A stretch of 64,000 nucleotides of DNA from Campylobacteraceae bacterium (GCA_027068975.1 JALXFN010000034.1:1-64000); one strand, 5' to 3'. Counted from the stretch's first letter, positions 36,148 through 45,596 are shown. The notes: generated by a model not told the origin, from the sequence alone. A program made the numbers and translations.

Positions 36148-36617
36148 ACCTCTTCTCCATCATAATAGAACTCATCAAGTCCATCTAAAAATGCCATAAG
36201 CAGTTCATCAGAACAAGCTTTGAAGTTTTTACTCCCCTCTTTACGAAAAAGTGAGCCTATTTGTCGTTTTGTCAATGTCACTTCTGCTAAGGCAAAAAGA
36301 ATAAGCAACTCTGCTTCTTTTAGCTCCATGGCTACTCTAATCTTTTTAAGTATTAAATTATTGGTCAATTCTACAACCGCATCATCTTTTTGAACTTTAT
36401 CAGAAGGTCCTCTTTTTAAAATAACCAAGCCATCTAAAAAAACTCCTAACTCCTCATAAGTTGCCTCTTCATAGCCTTTGTCTTGTCGTCTTTTTAAAAT
36501 ATTAGAGAGTCGTTCACTACTCATTTCATAATTTGCTAAAGCATAGGCATCTTGCATACTCTTTTCATCTAAAGATAGTGCCTTTTTTATCTTAAAAAGA
36601 ATATCGTTAATTTGCAT
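36144..36617 (-). CDS. DUF1456 (YehS-like) protein
   Basis: A 157-residue protein with two copies of the DUF1456 unit: NDILFKIKKALSLDEKSMQDAYALANYEMSSERLSNILKRR with FLDGLVILKRGPS, then a second unit (LILKKIRVAMELKEAELLILFALAEVTLTKRQIGSLFRKEG, FLDGL). The family is of unknown function. It adjoins the molybdoenzyme accessory genes and overlaps the NlpC/P60 end convergently by 4 bases. Confidence 0.8.
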   Translation of the reverse strand: MQINDILFKIKKALSLDEKSMQDAYALANYEMSSERLSNILKRRQDKGYEEATYEELGVFLDGLVILKRGPSDKVQKDDAVVELTNNLILKKIRVAMELKEAELLILFALAEVTLTKRQIGSLFRKEGSKNFKACSDELLMAFLDGLDEFYYDGEEV

Positions 36618-37084
36618 TAAAAATACTCTTTCATAATCTGAGGGAAGAGTGAAATAGTCTTTTCTGCTTTGGCTATTTTTTCATTAAAAATTTCTGCTGA
36701 GTGAGGAAAGGTCTCTGCCAACTCTGCATAGATTTCCATTTTAGCTAACATATGATTTTCTAATGCATCTAAAACCAACTGCATACGCTCTTGACTTACG
36801 GCAAATTTCATTAACAGCTCAAACATACGTTTTCTTGGGTGAATAGACATAGAGTCACCTGCTGCATCAGCAATCTCTTTAATATCCCAACGTGAAAGGT
36901 AAATACCTGAAACATGTGGAGCAAGCAATTTTGCATAGAGTGCTTCTGTATAAGAGGGGTAATCTCTTAAATCTACCTCTTCATCACTGGCACAAGAGCC
37001 ATCAGAACAAAATGCATCACTATTTTGTATCGCCTCAAATTCAGCTCTTAACTCTTCTATATCACTCATACTCATCTTATCCAT
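36617..37084 (-). CDS. Hypothetical protein of the molybdoenzyme operon
   Basis: Start placed at ATG 37082-37084 (MDKMSMSD), with GGGAG 5 bases upstream, giving 155 residues. Acidic, mostly helical (PRKRMFELLMKFAVSQERMQLVLDALENHMLAKMEIYAELAETFP), with a Cys pair (FCSDGSCASDEE). The helical content recalls chaperones of the TorD type but no family is certain. It overlaps the DUF1456 start by one base. Confidence 0.6.
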   Translation of the reverse strand: MDKMSMSDIEELRAEFEAIQNSDAFCSDGSCASDEEVDLRDYPSYTEALYAKLLAPHVSGIYLSRWDIKEIADAAGDSMSIHPRKRMFELLMKFAVSQERMQLVLDALENHMLAKMEIYAELAETFPHSAEIFNEKIAKAEKTISLFPQIMKEYF

Positions 37085-37095
37085 TACAACTCCCT

Positions 37096-37560
37096 TTATA
37101 TAATTGTTGGAATTAAATCCATATCTATTTTTGTACCATACCACTTATTGGCTAAAAGCATCATCTTTATTGCCAATTCCATATCACTATCTACATACTT
37201 TGGATTTTCCACCATACTAGCCAACTCTTCATCTAAACAGTAACCATAAATGGTCTCATCTTTAATCTCAATATAGTCAACAGCATGACTAGCAATAGCA
37301 CTTTTATTCATTACATCACAAAAAGATACAGCATTCTCTCTAAACTCATTTTCAAATATCATCTTCTTCACTTTTGAAAAAGCAACACTCTCTAAAGTAG
37401 TATCGAGATGCTCATCTTTAATATTTAATGCAATGGCTGTTGCATTAACACCATTTTCTTTTAATATTTTATTAAAATATTTTCTACACTTTCCTGTCTG
37501 TGCGTTATATCCAAGTATGGTACATAACTTTGTGTCTGGTTTTATCTCTTCTGGGTTCAT
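37096..37560 (-). CDS. Degenerate shikimate-dehydrogenase N-domain-like protein
   Basis: A 154-residue protein. It can be lined up with the substrate-binding half of AroE: TKLCTILGYNAQTGKCRKYFN (AroE GNPVSHSKSPLMHN), GVNATAIALNIKDEHL, and AVDYIEIKDETIYGYCLDEE (AroE GAVNTIV...YGYNTD). The catalytic Lys of AroE and the whole nucleotide-binding half are missing, so enzyme activity is unlikely. Its place among molybdoenzyme genes suggests a binding or accessory role. The resemblance is by eye and weak. Confidence 0.5.
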   Translation of the reverse strand: MNPEEIKPDTKLCTILGYNAQTGKCRKYFNKILKENGVNATAIALNIKDEHLDTTLESVAFSKVKKMIFENEFRENAVSFCDVMNKSAIASHAVDYIEIKDETIYGYCLDEELASMVENPKYVDSDMELAIKMMLLANKWYGTKIDMDLIPTII

Positions 37561-37642
37561 ATAATGGTTCTCCTTTCATTTGAGCAAAGCTCTCATGAAA
37601 TTCCTCTCACTAAAGCTTCACCTATCGGTTCAGTAATTTTAT

Positions 37643-38746
37643 TTAAAAATCAAAGTTCTTTTTTCTTGCATTTTCATGAAGCTCCATCGCCTCTTCCTCT
37701 TCAACTTTACATCGAAGACATTCTTTTACTCCACCTGTATAGGTAAAGTAGTTTCCACACTCATTACAACGTTGTATATCAAACTTTGCCAAGGTTCTCT
37801 GTGTCGGTTCAAAAAACTCTTTTATCTCAAACCCTGGTTGTAACTGTATGGCGTTTGGTTCACAAACATCATGACAAAGATGACACTTCACACACATCAT
37901 CGCATCAAAATTTATAAGTGAAAACTTACTGTTAGAGCTCAATGCACCTGTAGGACAGATTCTGTAACATATTTGACAATTCGTACAGCTCTCCTCGACA
38001 AATTTTTGAGAAGTGAAGCTGATGTCCTCTTGGGCTAACACTTCATACTCATCTTTTTTCTCTTCACGTTTTAAGAGCGAGAAAAGAAGTTTACGTTTAT
38101 CTGGAATCTTTTTATCTTTAATTCTCGAAATAACATCAGCATCCAATTCAAACGCTTTTAACTCATCTGACTCTACTGCTTCATCAAACTCCATTTTACT
38201 TTTAACAGCACCCTTAAGAGAGAGAAATGAACGTCTATCTCGTACCTCTTGCTCTTTTTCACTTAACTCTTTTTCATCACTCAAAGAGTCAAGCAAAATT
38301 TGCTTGTTGGAAAAAGTAGAAAGTATAAAGTTCGCCTCTTCTATGTTGGCTTCTATCTGATTGTTTAAAAGTTTTGATTCTCCACCACAGTTACAAGCCT
38401 TTGCATCTAAAATAATCTGTTCATCAGAACCCAATACTAAAGAGATTAAATGTTCAACACTTAAAACACTTAAACATGGTAACTCTTTTTTACAAGCAAA
38501 CTTATGCTCTTTTTTCTCCAATGCACCAAAAAAGAAGTTAATGGCTGAAAAATCACTCAATGAGAATGACTCCGTAGGACAGACACCCACACAACCTCCA
38601 CACTCTATACAAGCCGATGGAGTAAATGCAGGAATATTATCAATAAACTCTATGGTTGAAACAGGACAAATATCTACACATTTGGTACACTCAGAAAACT
38701 TACTAGTAGCCCTTACACAAGAGCCAACATCAAACTGTAAACTCAT
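37643..38746 (-). CDS. Polyferredoxin-type 4Fe-4S protein
   Basis: A 367-residue soluble protein with several [4Fe-4S] motifs: an N-terminal CTKCVDICP and CIECGGCVGVCP pair, a middle part without clusters, then CTNCQICYRICP and CVKCHLCHDVCEP. The end holds CNECGNYF...CLRCK, possibly a zinc or rubredoxin-like site. Probably passes electrons to or from the molybdoenzyme or helps assemble it. It starts 3 bases after torD, and a short hairpin (37575-37601) lies in the gap downstream. Confidence 0.75.
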   Translation of the reverse strand: MSLQFDVGSCVRATSKFSECTKCVDICPVSTIEFIDNIPAFTPSACIECGGCVGVCPTESFSLSDFSAINFFFGALEKKEHKFACKKELPCLSVLSVEHLISLVLGSDEQIILDAKACNCGGESKLLNNQIEANIEEANFILSTFSNKQILLDSLSDEKELSEKEQEVRDRRSFLSLKGAVKSKMEFDEAVESDELKAFELDADVISRIKDKKIPDKRKLLFSLLKREEKKDEYEVLAQEDISFTSQKFVEESCTNCQICYRICPTGALSSNSKFSLINFDAMMCVKCHLCHDVCEPNAIQLQPGFEIKEFFEPTQRTLAKFDIQRCNECGNYFTYTGGVKECLRCKVEEEEAMELHENARKKNFDF

Positions 38747-38748
38747 GC

Positions 38749-39384
38749 TTATGCCAATGCTTCCAACTGTTCACAAACATACTCATAATCACTCAACATA
38801 AACTCTAAAGCCAACTCTGCACCATCATGGTAAAGTGCTGTTCTTGACTCTTTTTTCATGTTAATCAAAAACATTGGAGCCCAATTTAAGAGGTGGTCAC
38901 GTAAAAAACCTTGTTGAACAAGTAGTAGCTCTTCTACTCCACCTTCATCATTGGCTTCAAACGCTTTTTTTAGTGCATCACAAAGCATATACATAAACTC
39001 TAACTCTACCCCAATATGGTCAGGGCTAATCACTCTTGCTTTACTCAACTCTACACGAAAATCTAAAGCATCATAGAGGTTCATGAGTGGATTCTCTCCC
39101 CCACTCTCTATCATCTGGTCATCACGTGTATAGAAAGTCTCATAAGGAACAAGGTGAAGTAAAAAAAGATTCGTAAAATCTACATCTAAATATCGCTCTT
39201 TTAGTATGCTACTATTAAACTCTTTTCTTTTCCCCCACTCTTTATAATTAGGAAAGAGGTTTAAAACTTCTTCATTTGACTCTATTGACTTTAAAAACTC
39301 TGCATCTACTTCGGTCATCATCAATCTTGAAATCAACGCATAAAGTGCTATACGGTTTTCTATCTCTTCTTTTGTTATATTCAT
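38749..39384 (-). CDS. TorD-family molybdoenzyme chaperone
   Basis: A 211-residue all-helical protein with TorD/DmsD features: an N-terminal RIALYALISRLMMTEVDAEFL, a central NLYDALDFRVELSKARVISPDHIGVELEFMYMLCDALKKA, and a conserved late HLLNWAPMFLINM. Such chaperones bind the twin-arginine leader and the apo-catalytic subunit until the cofactor is inserted. It immediately follows the catalytic gene, which carries a TAT leader. Confidence 0.85.
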   Translation of the reverse strand: MNITKEEIENRIALYALISRLMMTEVDAEFLKSIESNEEVLNLFPNYKEWGKRKEFNSSILKERYLDVDFTNLFLLHLVPYETFYTRDDQMIESGGENPLMNLYDALDFRVELSKARVISPDHIGVELEFMYMLCDALKKAFEANDEGGVEELLLVQQGFLRDHLLNWAPMFLINMKKESRTALYHDGAELALEFMLSDYEYVCEQLEALA

Positions 39385-39473
39385 GTTTTTCCATTTTTTT
39401 CTTTATGGCATAATAATACCACTTTCAAAATAAATATAGCTAAAAAATATTGATTGTGAAAATAGTAGTAAAG

Positions 39474-39493
39474 ACAGAGAAAAGCCTCTGCCC
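39474..39493. repeat. Short palindrome related to 54277-54294
   Basis: ACAGAG pairs with CTCTG, followed by CCC, in the gap between torD and the catalytic gene. The same ACAGAGA...CTCTGCCC frame recurs at 54276-54297 with a longer stem. It may be a decayed copy of a second small palindrome family, or a stem-loop between operon genes. Confidence 0.4.
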
Positions 39494-39506
39494 TTATTTG
39501 TAAAGA

Positions 39507-42500
39507 TTAGTCTGTAATCTTTACAGAGTACCCAATATCAGAGATAGCAGGTCCTGTTCGTTTCATGTGTTTTGGTCTTCTTAATGTATCGCTACTATTA
39601 AGAGGACGAGTTAATTTATCTCTCCACTCTTGGTAGACTTTCATGTTATTTTCATAGTTAACATAAATGTCACCAATTTGGTCTTCTTCACCTGCAGGCT
39701 CAATAGTTACCTTTTGATGCCAAGCGTGGTTACCAGCAATTGGGTCTGGGTGTGAAGGAGCAACAGCATTTTGCCATGAACCACTTAAACCATCCCACCA
39801 AATGTTGTCAAGGTCTTTGTTAAACTCTTTAAACTGCCAAGTATCACGACGTTCCATCATACCAGCATCAAGTCCTTGTTTTGGTTTTAAAGTACCAATT
39901 TTACCATCCATAGTCATATCATAGAGTGGAGCTCCCAGTCCCATCACACCCAACTTATGACTAAATCCTGGAATCTCAACAGCATTTTTAAGTTTCCATC
40001 GACCAGCATGGTGTGAGTTAGCAAGTACACCAGGCATAGTAGCTTCGGTTGGAACAGCCATAGCAATAAAGTAACCAGACTCTAAACCTGAAAGAGTATC
40101 GGTAATAGTAACTTTAATCGCATCACCTTGTTTAATGTTCAGTCGTTTTGCATCATCTGTGTTAATCCACACTGGGTTATGGTTTTGACTTATCTCCATA
40201 AGGTGTTTAGAGTTTACTGAACGCGTATGAATATTGTACGGCAATCTAAATACTGTATTTAATGCAAACTCATTACCTTTCTCCATAAAGTCATGGTGAA
40301 CCTGAGTAACAAGGTGTATCATTTTTTTTCTATCTTCTTTATTAGTTGGGTAAATTGGCACAGCATACTCTGGCCATTTCCACTCAGCAAACCACTCAGA
40401 GAAGAACTCTAATTTTCTACTTAAGGTGTGGAACCCTTCTACAATCTCACCATCTACTTCTATACCAATAGCCTTTTTCTCACCATGATGCTCAACCATT
40501 AATGTACCGAACTGATCTTTTTCTACTTCACTCACCTCATACTTATGCCCATGAGCAATATAACTGTCACCCTCTTTTTTCAATGGACGCTCTTGTGGTT
40601 TATAGATGTTGTCTTCTTCTAACCATGTACCTAAATCTCTTAACATCTCATAGTTAGGATATTTAGAATTTTTATACTTAGGGTTTGCAGCAGCTGCAGC
40701 TTTTAAGTTTGGTAAGTTATCAAAAGCAGCTTGATACCACTCAGCAATTGATACTGCTCTACTTGGATCCTCTTTTGAAGCCCAGTATTTTCTAACACCT
40801 AGTTTTCCATCAGGGTCAACATAGTCTGTCATTAAGTTCGCCCAGAACTCAACCTCTTCCCAAACTTCACCTAACCCAGCAGCCATATGAGCTTCAAGTG
40901 TACCTCTTGCTGGGTGTTTAGGCTTCCATCCCATTTTCTCTAATGCAACTCTAAGTGCTGGTTGTCTAAATGATAACCATCTACTTGGTTGTGTTGCCTC
41001 TGAGTGTTGGTCATGTCTCTCACCAGCTAAACCTACAGGAAGAATATAATCACAATACCAGTTTGTCTCAGACCATGTTGGAGAGAGGTTAAATGAAAGT
41101 TCAATTTTGTCTTCACGTTTCATTGCCTCTATCCATCTAAATCCATCTGGGTTAATCCAAACAGGGTTATACATTCTTGGTACATACACGGATAGCTTAT
41201 CAGCTATGTTCAAGCCTTTTTTCTTCCATTTTGCTCTCCACTCATCATCAAGAAGCATGTGTGGTAACAAGTGACTCATCTCATAAGTACTTAACGGGTA
41301 CTCAGGTGGCCATGCCAACTCACTCCATGCATCAACTTTTGGAGGGTTTTCACCTGAAACGGTTGCTGCTTGACCTTTACCATTGACTGAAATAACATGC
41401 CAGTGGTGTAAACTAACCCCACCTTTATCTCCTGCCATTGCTCCACGAAGAACAAATGGTAAGAATCCAGCACGAGCAATCATCCAACCACCACGGTGAG
41501 CAATTGGTCCTGCTCTCCAAATATAGGTTGCTACTCTTGCACCAGCATCAATAAACATCTCATAAAGTTTTTCAACGATTCTAGCTTCTACACGACACTC
41601 TTTAACAACAAAGTCAAGTGTATAAGGTGTATACATTTCAGAAATCATTTTAATAAAATCTTCATAGCTTTCACCTTGAGGAACAGCTTTAATATACTTT
41701 TTCTCAACCAATAGAGCTAAATACTCTTTGTTGGTCATCAGTTGTTCCCAGTTCACCCAATTTTTTACAAAATTGTGATTAACCAAGTCTTCACCATTGA
41801 TACCTTTTTCATTTAAAATTCGGTTTGCTAAATAGAGATATAACGCTGTCTCAGTACCTGGCCAACATGGAACCCAAAGGTCAGCCATACCAGCTGAGTT
41901 AGAAAGACGAGGATCCATAACAACAAGTTTAGCACCTTTTTTACGTGCATCAGCAATTCTACCTGCTGCTTGTTGGAAGTAGTGACCAGCATCAGCTGCA
42001 TGAGACGATTGTAAGAAAATCAATTTGGCATTTGACCAATCTGGTGAGTTTCTATCATCATTTGTCCACTGAATAGTTCCTTCTCTTGCACCTGCAGAAC
42101 AGATGTTTGTATGAGAGTTCCAACCATCAACACCCAATGACTGAGGCACTCTTGGTCCAAATCCATTTTCGTTTGGTCGCCCTACTTGGTACATGATGGT
42201 CTTTTTCGAGAACTCATCACCCGATTTAAGGGTATCATGGATTTTTGTTCCAATCTCTTTCATCGCATCATCCCAAGAACTTCTTACCCATTTACCTTCA
42301 CCACGTTTAGAACCTGGAGCTCTTCTAAGAGGGAAAGGTATTCTATCTGGATCATACATTTGAGATTGTGCGGCATAACCTTTCGCACAGTTACGTCCAC
42401 GTGAACCTGCATGAAGTGGGTTCCCCATGTATTTTCTAACCATTAAGTCTTTAGGATTTTTAGTCTCTTTATATTTACCAATATCAACCCATGCAGTTAG

Positions 42501-42857
42501 ACCACATGATGCTTCACAGTTTGAACATGCTGTTGGCACTAACATATACTCAGTGGCTTTTATTCCATCAGGGTTATCTTCTGTTTTAATACCATCATTT
42601 CTACCTGTACCACCACGTTTCCAATCTTGACCATCAAGCTCTTTAAAACTGTCCCACTCACTATGTGGTGGATAAAATAATAGATTTTCTGGAGTTGAAG
42701 TAAACTTTGTCTCCTCTGCCATTAAAGGGGTATCTACGATTGTAGAAAATACACCCTTAGCTACAACAGCACCTGCTACTGTATATGTTGTCCCTTTTAA
42801 AAAACTTCGTCTACTTTCAAAGAAAGAAGAGTTTTCGTTATTCATTTTCTTAACCAT
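39507..42857 (-). CDS. Molybdopterin oxidoreductase catalytic subunit (Psr/Phs/Ttr-like)
   Basis: A 1116-residue DMSO-reductase-family catalytic subunit. The twin-arginine leader SRRSFLKG (15-22) sends it to the periplasm folded. An Fe-S site is formed by Cys111, 114, 118 and 157. A likely molybdenum ligand is Cys253 in THTNICSAGAREGT. Later landmarks: VVMDPRLSNSAGMADLWVPCWPGTE and the C-terminal NPVWINTDDAKRLNIKQGDAI. Longer than PsrA/PhsA (about 750) and near TtrA in size. The gene order Fe-S, NrfD, catalytic resembles ttrBCA. The substrate is undecided. Confidence 0.82.
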   Translation of the reverse strand: MVKKMNNENSSFFESRRSFLKGTTYTVAGAVVAKGVFSTIVDTPLMAEETKFTSTPENLLFYPPHSEWDSFKELDGQDWKRGGTGRNDGIKTEDNPDGIKATEYMLVPTACSNCEASCGLTAWVDIGKYKETKNPKDLMVRKYMGNPLHAGSRGRNCAKGYAAQSQMYDPDRIPFPLRRAPGSKRGEGKWVRSSWDDAMKEIGTKIHDTLKSGDEFSKKTIMYQVGRPNENGFGPRVPQSLGVDGWNSHTNICSAGAREGTIQWTNDDRNSPDWSNAKLIFLQSSHAADAGHYFQQAAGRIADARKKGAKLVVMDPRLSNSAGMADLWVPCWPGTETALYLYLANRILNEKGINGEDLVNHNFVKNWVNWEQLMTNKEYLALLVEKKYIKAVPQGESYEDFIKMISEMYTPYTLDFVVKECRVEARIVEKLYEMFIDAGARVATYIWRAGPIAHRGGWMIARAGFLPFVLRGAMAGDKGGVSLHHWHVISVNGKGQAATVSGENPPKVDAWSELAWPPEYPLSTYEMSHLLPHMLLDDEWRAKWKKKGLNIADKLSVYVPRMYNPVWINPDGFRWIEAMKREDKIELSFNLSPTWSETNWYCDYILPVGLAGERHDQHSEATQPSRWLSFRQPALRVALEKMGWKPKHPARGTLEAHMAAGLGEVWEEVEFWANLMTDYVDPDGKLGVRKYWASKEDPSRAVSIAEWYQAAFDNLPNLKAAAAANPKYKNSKYPNYEMLRDLGTWLEEDNIYKPQERPLKKEGDSYIAHGHKYEVSEVEKDQFGTLMVEHHGEKKAIGIEVDGEIVEGFHTLSRKLEFFSEWFAEWKWPEYAVPIYPTNKEDRKKMIHLVTQVHHDFMEKGNEFALNTVFRLPYNIHTRSVNSKHLMEISQNHNPVWINTDDAKRLNIKQGDAIKVTITDTLSGLESGYFIAMAVPTEATMPGVLANSHHAGRWKLKNAVEIPGFSHKLGVMGLGAPLYDMTMDGKIGTLKPKQGLDAGMMERRDTWQFKEFNKDLDNIWWDGLSGSWQNAVAPSHPDPIAGNHAWHQKVTIEPAGEEDQIGDIYVNYENNMKVYQEWRDKLTRPLNSSDTLRRPKHMKRTGPAISDIGYSVKITD

Positions 42858-42867
42858 ATGTATCTCC

Positions 42868-43818
42868 TTAACTTAACGGTATCATTTGTGGAATTTCTAG
42901 CCACGTACTTTTTGCAAGGTAAAGACCAATAAATGTCGTTACGGCTGCAAATTTCATCATTGTTCTGTTCTCTTCTTTTAAAGAACCCATTGCTATAAAG
43001 AATGGAATAATATATCCAAGAACCATTGCTGCCCAGAACTGTGTAAAGTACTCACCACCTGAATGAACATATGCCAATGTTGCTTCTACTTCTGCTGCTT
43101 TAAATGAGAAGAAATACTCTCCCATGTACATTATAAATGATAAAGCAACTGAAATTGCTAAGATTAAAGTTAAATCTCTTCTAGCTTCTGCAGACCATTT
43201 TTCTGAAATAAGAATTAATGAAGCAGAACCTACCATAAATGCTGCAAATAACATCTGTACTAACTCTGCAGGAGCTGCCCATAACTCTCTAGCACTCGCT
43301 TCTGCCATAATAATAGCTGTATACATAGTCACTGGTAAGGCTAAAACTACTACAAATGGGAAAACTTTTTCATACAATGCAGATTTTTCTCTAAGAGTTT
43401 TAACTATTCCAATATGACGACCAAAATCAGGGAAAGCATCTAAAGCTCCTATTGCTAACATTAATGTTACAAGTCCTGTAAAAATTGAAGCCATCCATGC
43501 TCCAACTGTAATTGCTGAAGTCCAGTGTGGGTGTAAGAAAATATTCACCATTCTTAACGGCTGGTGTAAATCTACTAAAGTAAAGAGTAAAAATACATTT
43601 AAAGCGATAAAAGAGATAAGAGGCATCATCCATCTAAGGTTAGGCATCTCCTCTTTTTTGTGTCTATAAAGTAAAAAAGCACCTACAAGTATAACACCTG
43701 TACCAATACTTTTCGCCCACATGTTAAGTGTAATCATCCAACCCCAGATTATTCCAGGAAGTGCAACATCAAGCGTTACAACTGCTTTGGTTGCTTCTAT
43801 AACTGTACCGTGATCCAT
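42868..43818 (-). CDS. NrfD/PsrC-type membrane anchor subunit
   Basis: A 316-residue integral membrane protein with about eight helices, of the NrfD/PolSulfR family. It binds menaquinone and exchanges electrons with the Fe-S subunit. DLHQPLRMVNIFLHPHWTSAITVGAWMAS is typical of the quinone-side region. Its ATG overlaps the Fe-S gene stop by one base (TAATG), and it is 10 bases ahead of the catalytic gene. Confidence 0.88.
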   Translation of the reverse strand: MDHGTVIEATKAVVTLDVALPGIIWGWMITLNMWAKSIGTGVILVGAFLLYRHKKEEMPNLRWMMPLISFIALNVFLLFTLVDLHQPLRMVNIFLHPHWTSAITVGAWMASIFTGLVTLMLAIGALDAFPDFGRHIGIVKTLREKSALYEKVFPFVVVLALPVTMYTAIIMAEASARELWAAPAELVQMLFAAFMVGSASLILISEKWSAEARRDLTLILAISVALSFIMYMGEYFFSFKAAEVEATLAYVHSGGEYFTQFWAAMVLGYIIPFFIAMGSLKEENRTMMKFAAVTTFIGLYLAKSTWLEIPQMIPLS

Positions 43819-44591
43819 TAGTGGTGTCCTCCTTCTTCATGAGATTCATGACTTTCGTCTGCATCATTTGGCATATCTATAAAACTTTCATTTTTCAAAT
43901 GGTCATTGTGTCCACCAAAAATTGGTGTTGTAAATCTATCTAAAATAGAGTGATGAGGGTCACCTATTGTATCTAAGTGTGTTATGTTATTAAACAATCC
44001 ATAACCTTCAATTCGCTCATGAGCTAAAGGATTAAGTGTCTGATTACCACCACCAACATAGTAATGTTTAGGATTGGTATGTTTTTCAGGTTTTCTTACT
44101 TGTACATCACCTTGATGCTCTGTAATGTATCTTGAGATATAAGATTTTTCATCCTCAACATCACCAAATATATTTGCTTCAACAGGACAAGCAACCACAC
44201 AAGCTGGCATCATACCACTCTCGATTCTATGAGCACAATAGGTACATTTATCAGCAGTATTTGACTCTGGATCCATATAGATTGCTCCATAAGGACATGC
44301 CATCATACACCCAGCACAACCAATACATCTTGAACTGTCAACATTTACGATTCCATTATCTAAATAATGTAATGCCGATACCGGACAAATTCGCTCACAT
44401 GGAGCATTTTCACAGTGATTACATCTTAATGGTGTAAACGAACGCGAGGTATCAGGGAATGTCCCTATATCTATGTATTTTACACGCAAACGCCAAGAGC
44501 TTAATGGCACTTCATTTTCAACTTTACAGGCAATCTCACACCCTTTACAACCCATGCAAAGGTTAAGATCGACTAAAAAACCTAATTTCAT
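43818..44591 (-). CDS. Four-cluster Fe-S electron transfer subunit
   Basis: A 257-residue PsrB/DmsB/TtrB-type subunit with four [4Fe-4S] clusters: CMGCKGCEIACK, CNHCENAPCERICP, CIGCAGCMMACP and CTYCAHR...CVVACP. It links the quinone-side anchor to the catalytic subunit. The His-rich C-terminal tail (DESHESHEEGGHH) is unusual. It lacks its own leader and probably travels with the catalytic subunit. First gene of the operon. Confidence 0.9.
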   Translation of the reverse strand: MKLGFLVDLNLCMGCKGCEIACKVENEVPLSSWRLRVKYIDIGTFPDTSRSFTPLRCNHCENAPCERICPVSALHYLDNGIVNVDSSRCIGCAGCMMACPYGAIYMDPESNTADKCTYCAHRIESGMMPACVVACPVEANIFGDVEDEKSYISRYITEHQGDVQVRKPEKHTNPKHYYVGGGNQTLNPLAHERIEGYGLFNNITHLDTIGDPHHSILDRFTTPIFGGHNDHLKNESFIDMPNDADESHESHEEGGHH

Positions 44592-44872
44592 GTTTCCTCC
44601 TCATTTTTATAATTATCATAAGTTATGATTATTTTAGTTAATAACCTAATTTATTAGAACAATAGTCTATAAAGTTTTTGGTTAATTGTTAATGATAATG
44701 TCAATAAAATCACATTTATGGACTTTAAGCCGTAACGGTGTGTAGTTTTTTCTACTGATGATTAGGAAAATTTTATTCTTTAATTACTTTTATTGATGAT
44801 TAAAACCAGATAGTTTTACTCCTATTTATAAAAGTTAGCTATACTTCTCAATATTTGATAAAGGATTAAACA
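44592..44872. promoter_or_regulatory. Divergent regulatory region of the molybdoenzyme operon
   Basis: A 281-base AT-rich gap between the divergent Fe-S subunit and DUF309 genes. A near-perfect palindrome ATCATAA-G-TTATGAT (44615-44629) lies about 25 bases ahead of the Fe-S gene start and could be an operator for a dimeric regulator. A TTAATGATAATG motif lies at about 44691-44702. The rest is AT-rich sequence without recognisable features. Confidence 0.45.
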
Positions 44873-45256
44873 ATGCTCAAAGAAAATCATGACTTAAAAG
44901 GAGCGTTAAAGAGTTATTTAACACTTCTAAAATCAGAAGATTATTTTGATGCTCATGAAGCCCTAGAGGAGGCATGGCATCCCCTACGAAAAACCAATCA
45001 CCCTCTTAAAAACTTAGTAAAAGGTCTTATTAACGGAGCTATTGCCTTTGAGCATATTAAACGAAATAGAGAAAATGCCTATGAAAAAGCATCTAAAGTT
45101 ATCAACTCTTTTGAACGACATAAACATTTACTTATAGAGGGGATTGAATATTTTGAGCTTTTTGAAGAGGCTTGTTTTGAAGTAGAGAAGTTGAAACAAA
45201 ATCTACTTCTTACAAAAATTCACCCAATGAAACCACCCGATATTCATCGCTCTTAA
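44873..45256 (+). CDS. DUF309 protein
   Basis: A 127-residue helical protein with the DUF309 signature DYFDAHEALEEAWHPLRKTNHPLKNLVKGLINGAIAFEHIKRNRENAY. The His and Glu of HExxE look like a metal site, but no activity is established for the family. Its last 47 bases overlap the 3' end of the convergent PIN gene. Confidence 0.8.
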   Translation: MLKENHDLKGALKSYLTLLKSEDYFDAHEALEEAWHPLRKTNHPLKNLVKGLINGAIAFEHIKRNRENAYEKASKVINSFERHKHLLIEGIEYFELFEEACFEVEKLKQNLLLTKIHPMKPPDIHRS

Positions 45257-45596
45257 ATCGGCTCAACCTATCATCATTAGTAACAAATAAATCAGCCTTA
45301 GCATATACAGACGAAGCCAACTGTACAGCATCAGGAGTTTTAATGTGATAATCAGCTCTAACTTTAGCAAAAAGAGAGGCTATTTCACTATTAAGTTCTA
45401 GCAATTCTATCTCTGAAAAAAAATCTTTATAAGTCTCAACCAAATCAAGGCGATTATCTTTATATGGTTTGGTTAAAATCTCTCCAAGTGTTAAGGTAGA
45501 GGTGATAACTTCATATCCATTCTCTTCTAAAAATTGCAACAGATTATGGACTTTGTTCAGATGTAGTTCATTCTCTTCAATGAGGTAGATAAACAA
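45210..45596 (-). CDS. PIN-domain toxin (VapC-like), probably start-broken
   Basis: The only in-frame start is TTG 45594-45596, which gives a protein lacking the first catalytic Asp. Just upstream in the same frame, ahead of the TTG, are codons for AFLDTNL, the normal PIN beginning, but they follow a stop. An ATG at 45626-45628, overlapping the antitoxin end, would read MSGKKAFLDTN if the run of five A (45615-45619 on the complement) had six. The rest is normal (STLTLGEILTKPY; TPDAVQLASSVYAKADLFVTNDDR). Either inactivated or slippage-dependent. Confidence 0.7.
   Translation of the reverse strand: MFIYLIEENELHLNKVHNLLQFLEENGYEVITSTLTLGEILTKPYKDNRLDLVETYKDFFSEIELLELNSEIASLFAKVRADYHIKTPDAVQLASSVYAKADLFVTNDDRLSRFKSDEYRVVSLGEFL

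Noticed and set aside
44132-44437. Plus-strand frame of 101 codons inside the Fe-S subunit gene
   Set aside because: Shadow of the Cys-rich ferredoxin sequence; no ribosome site.
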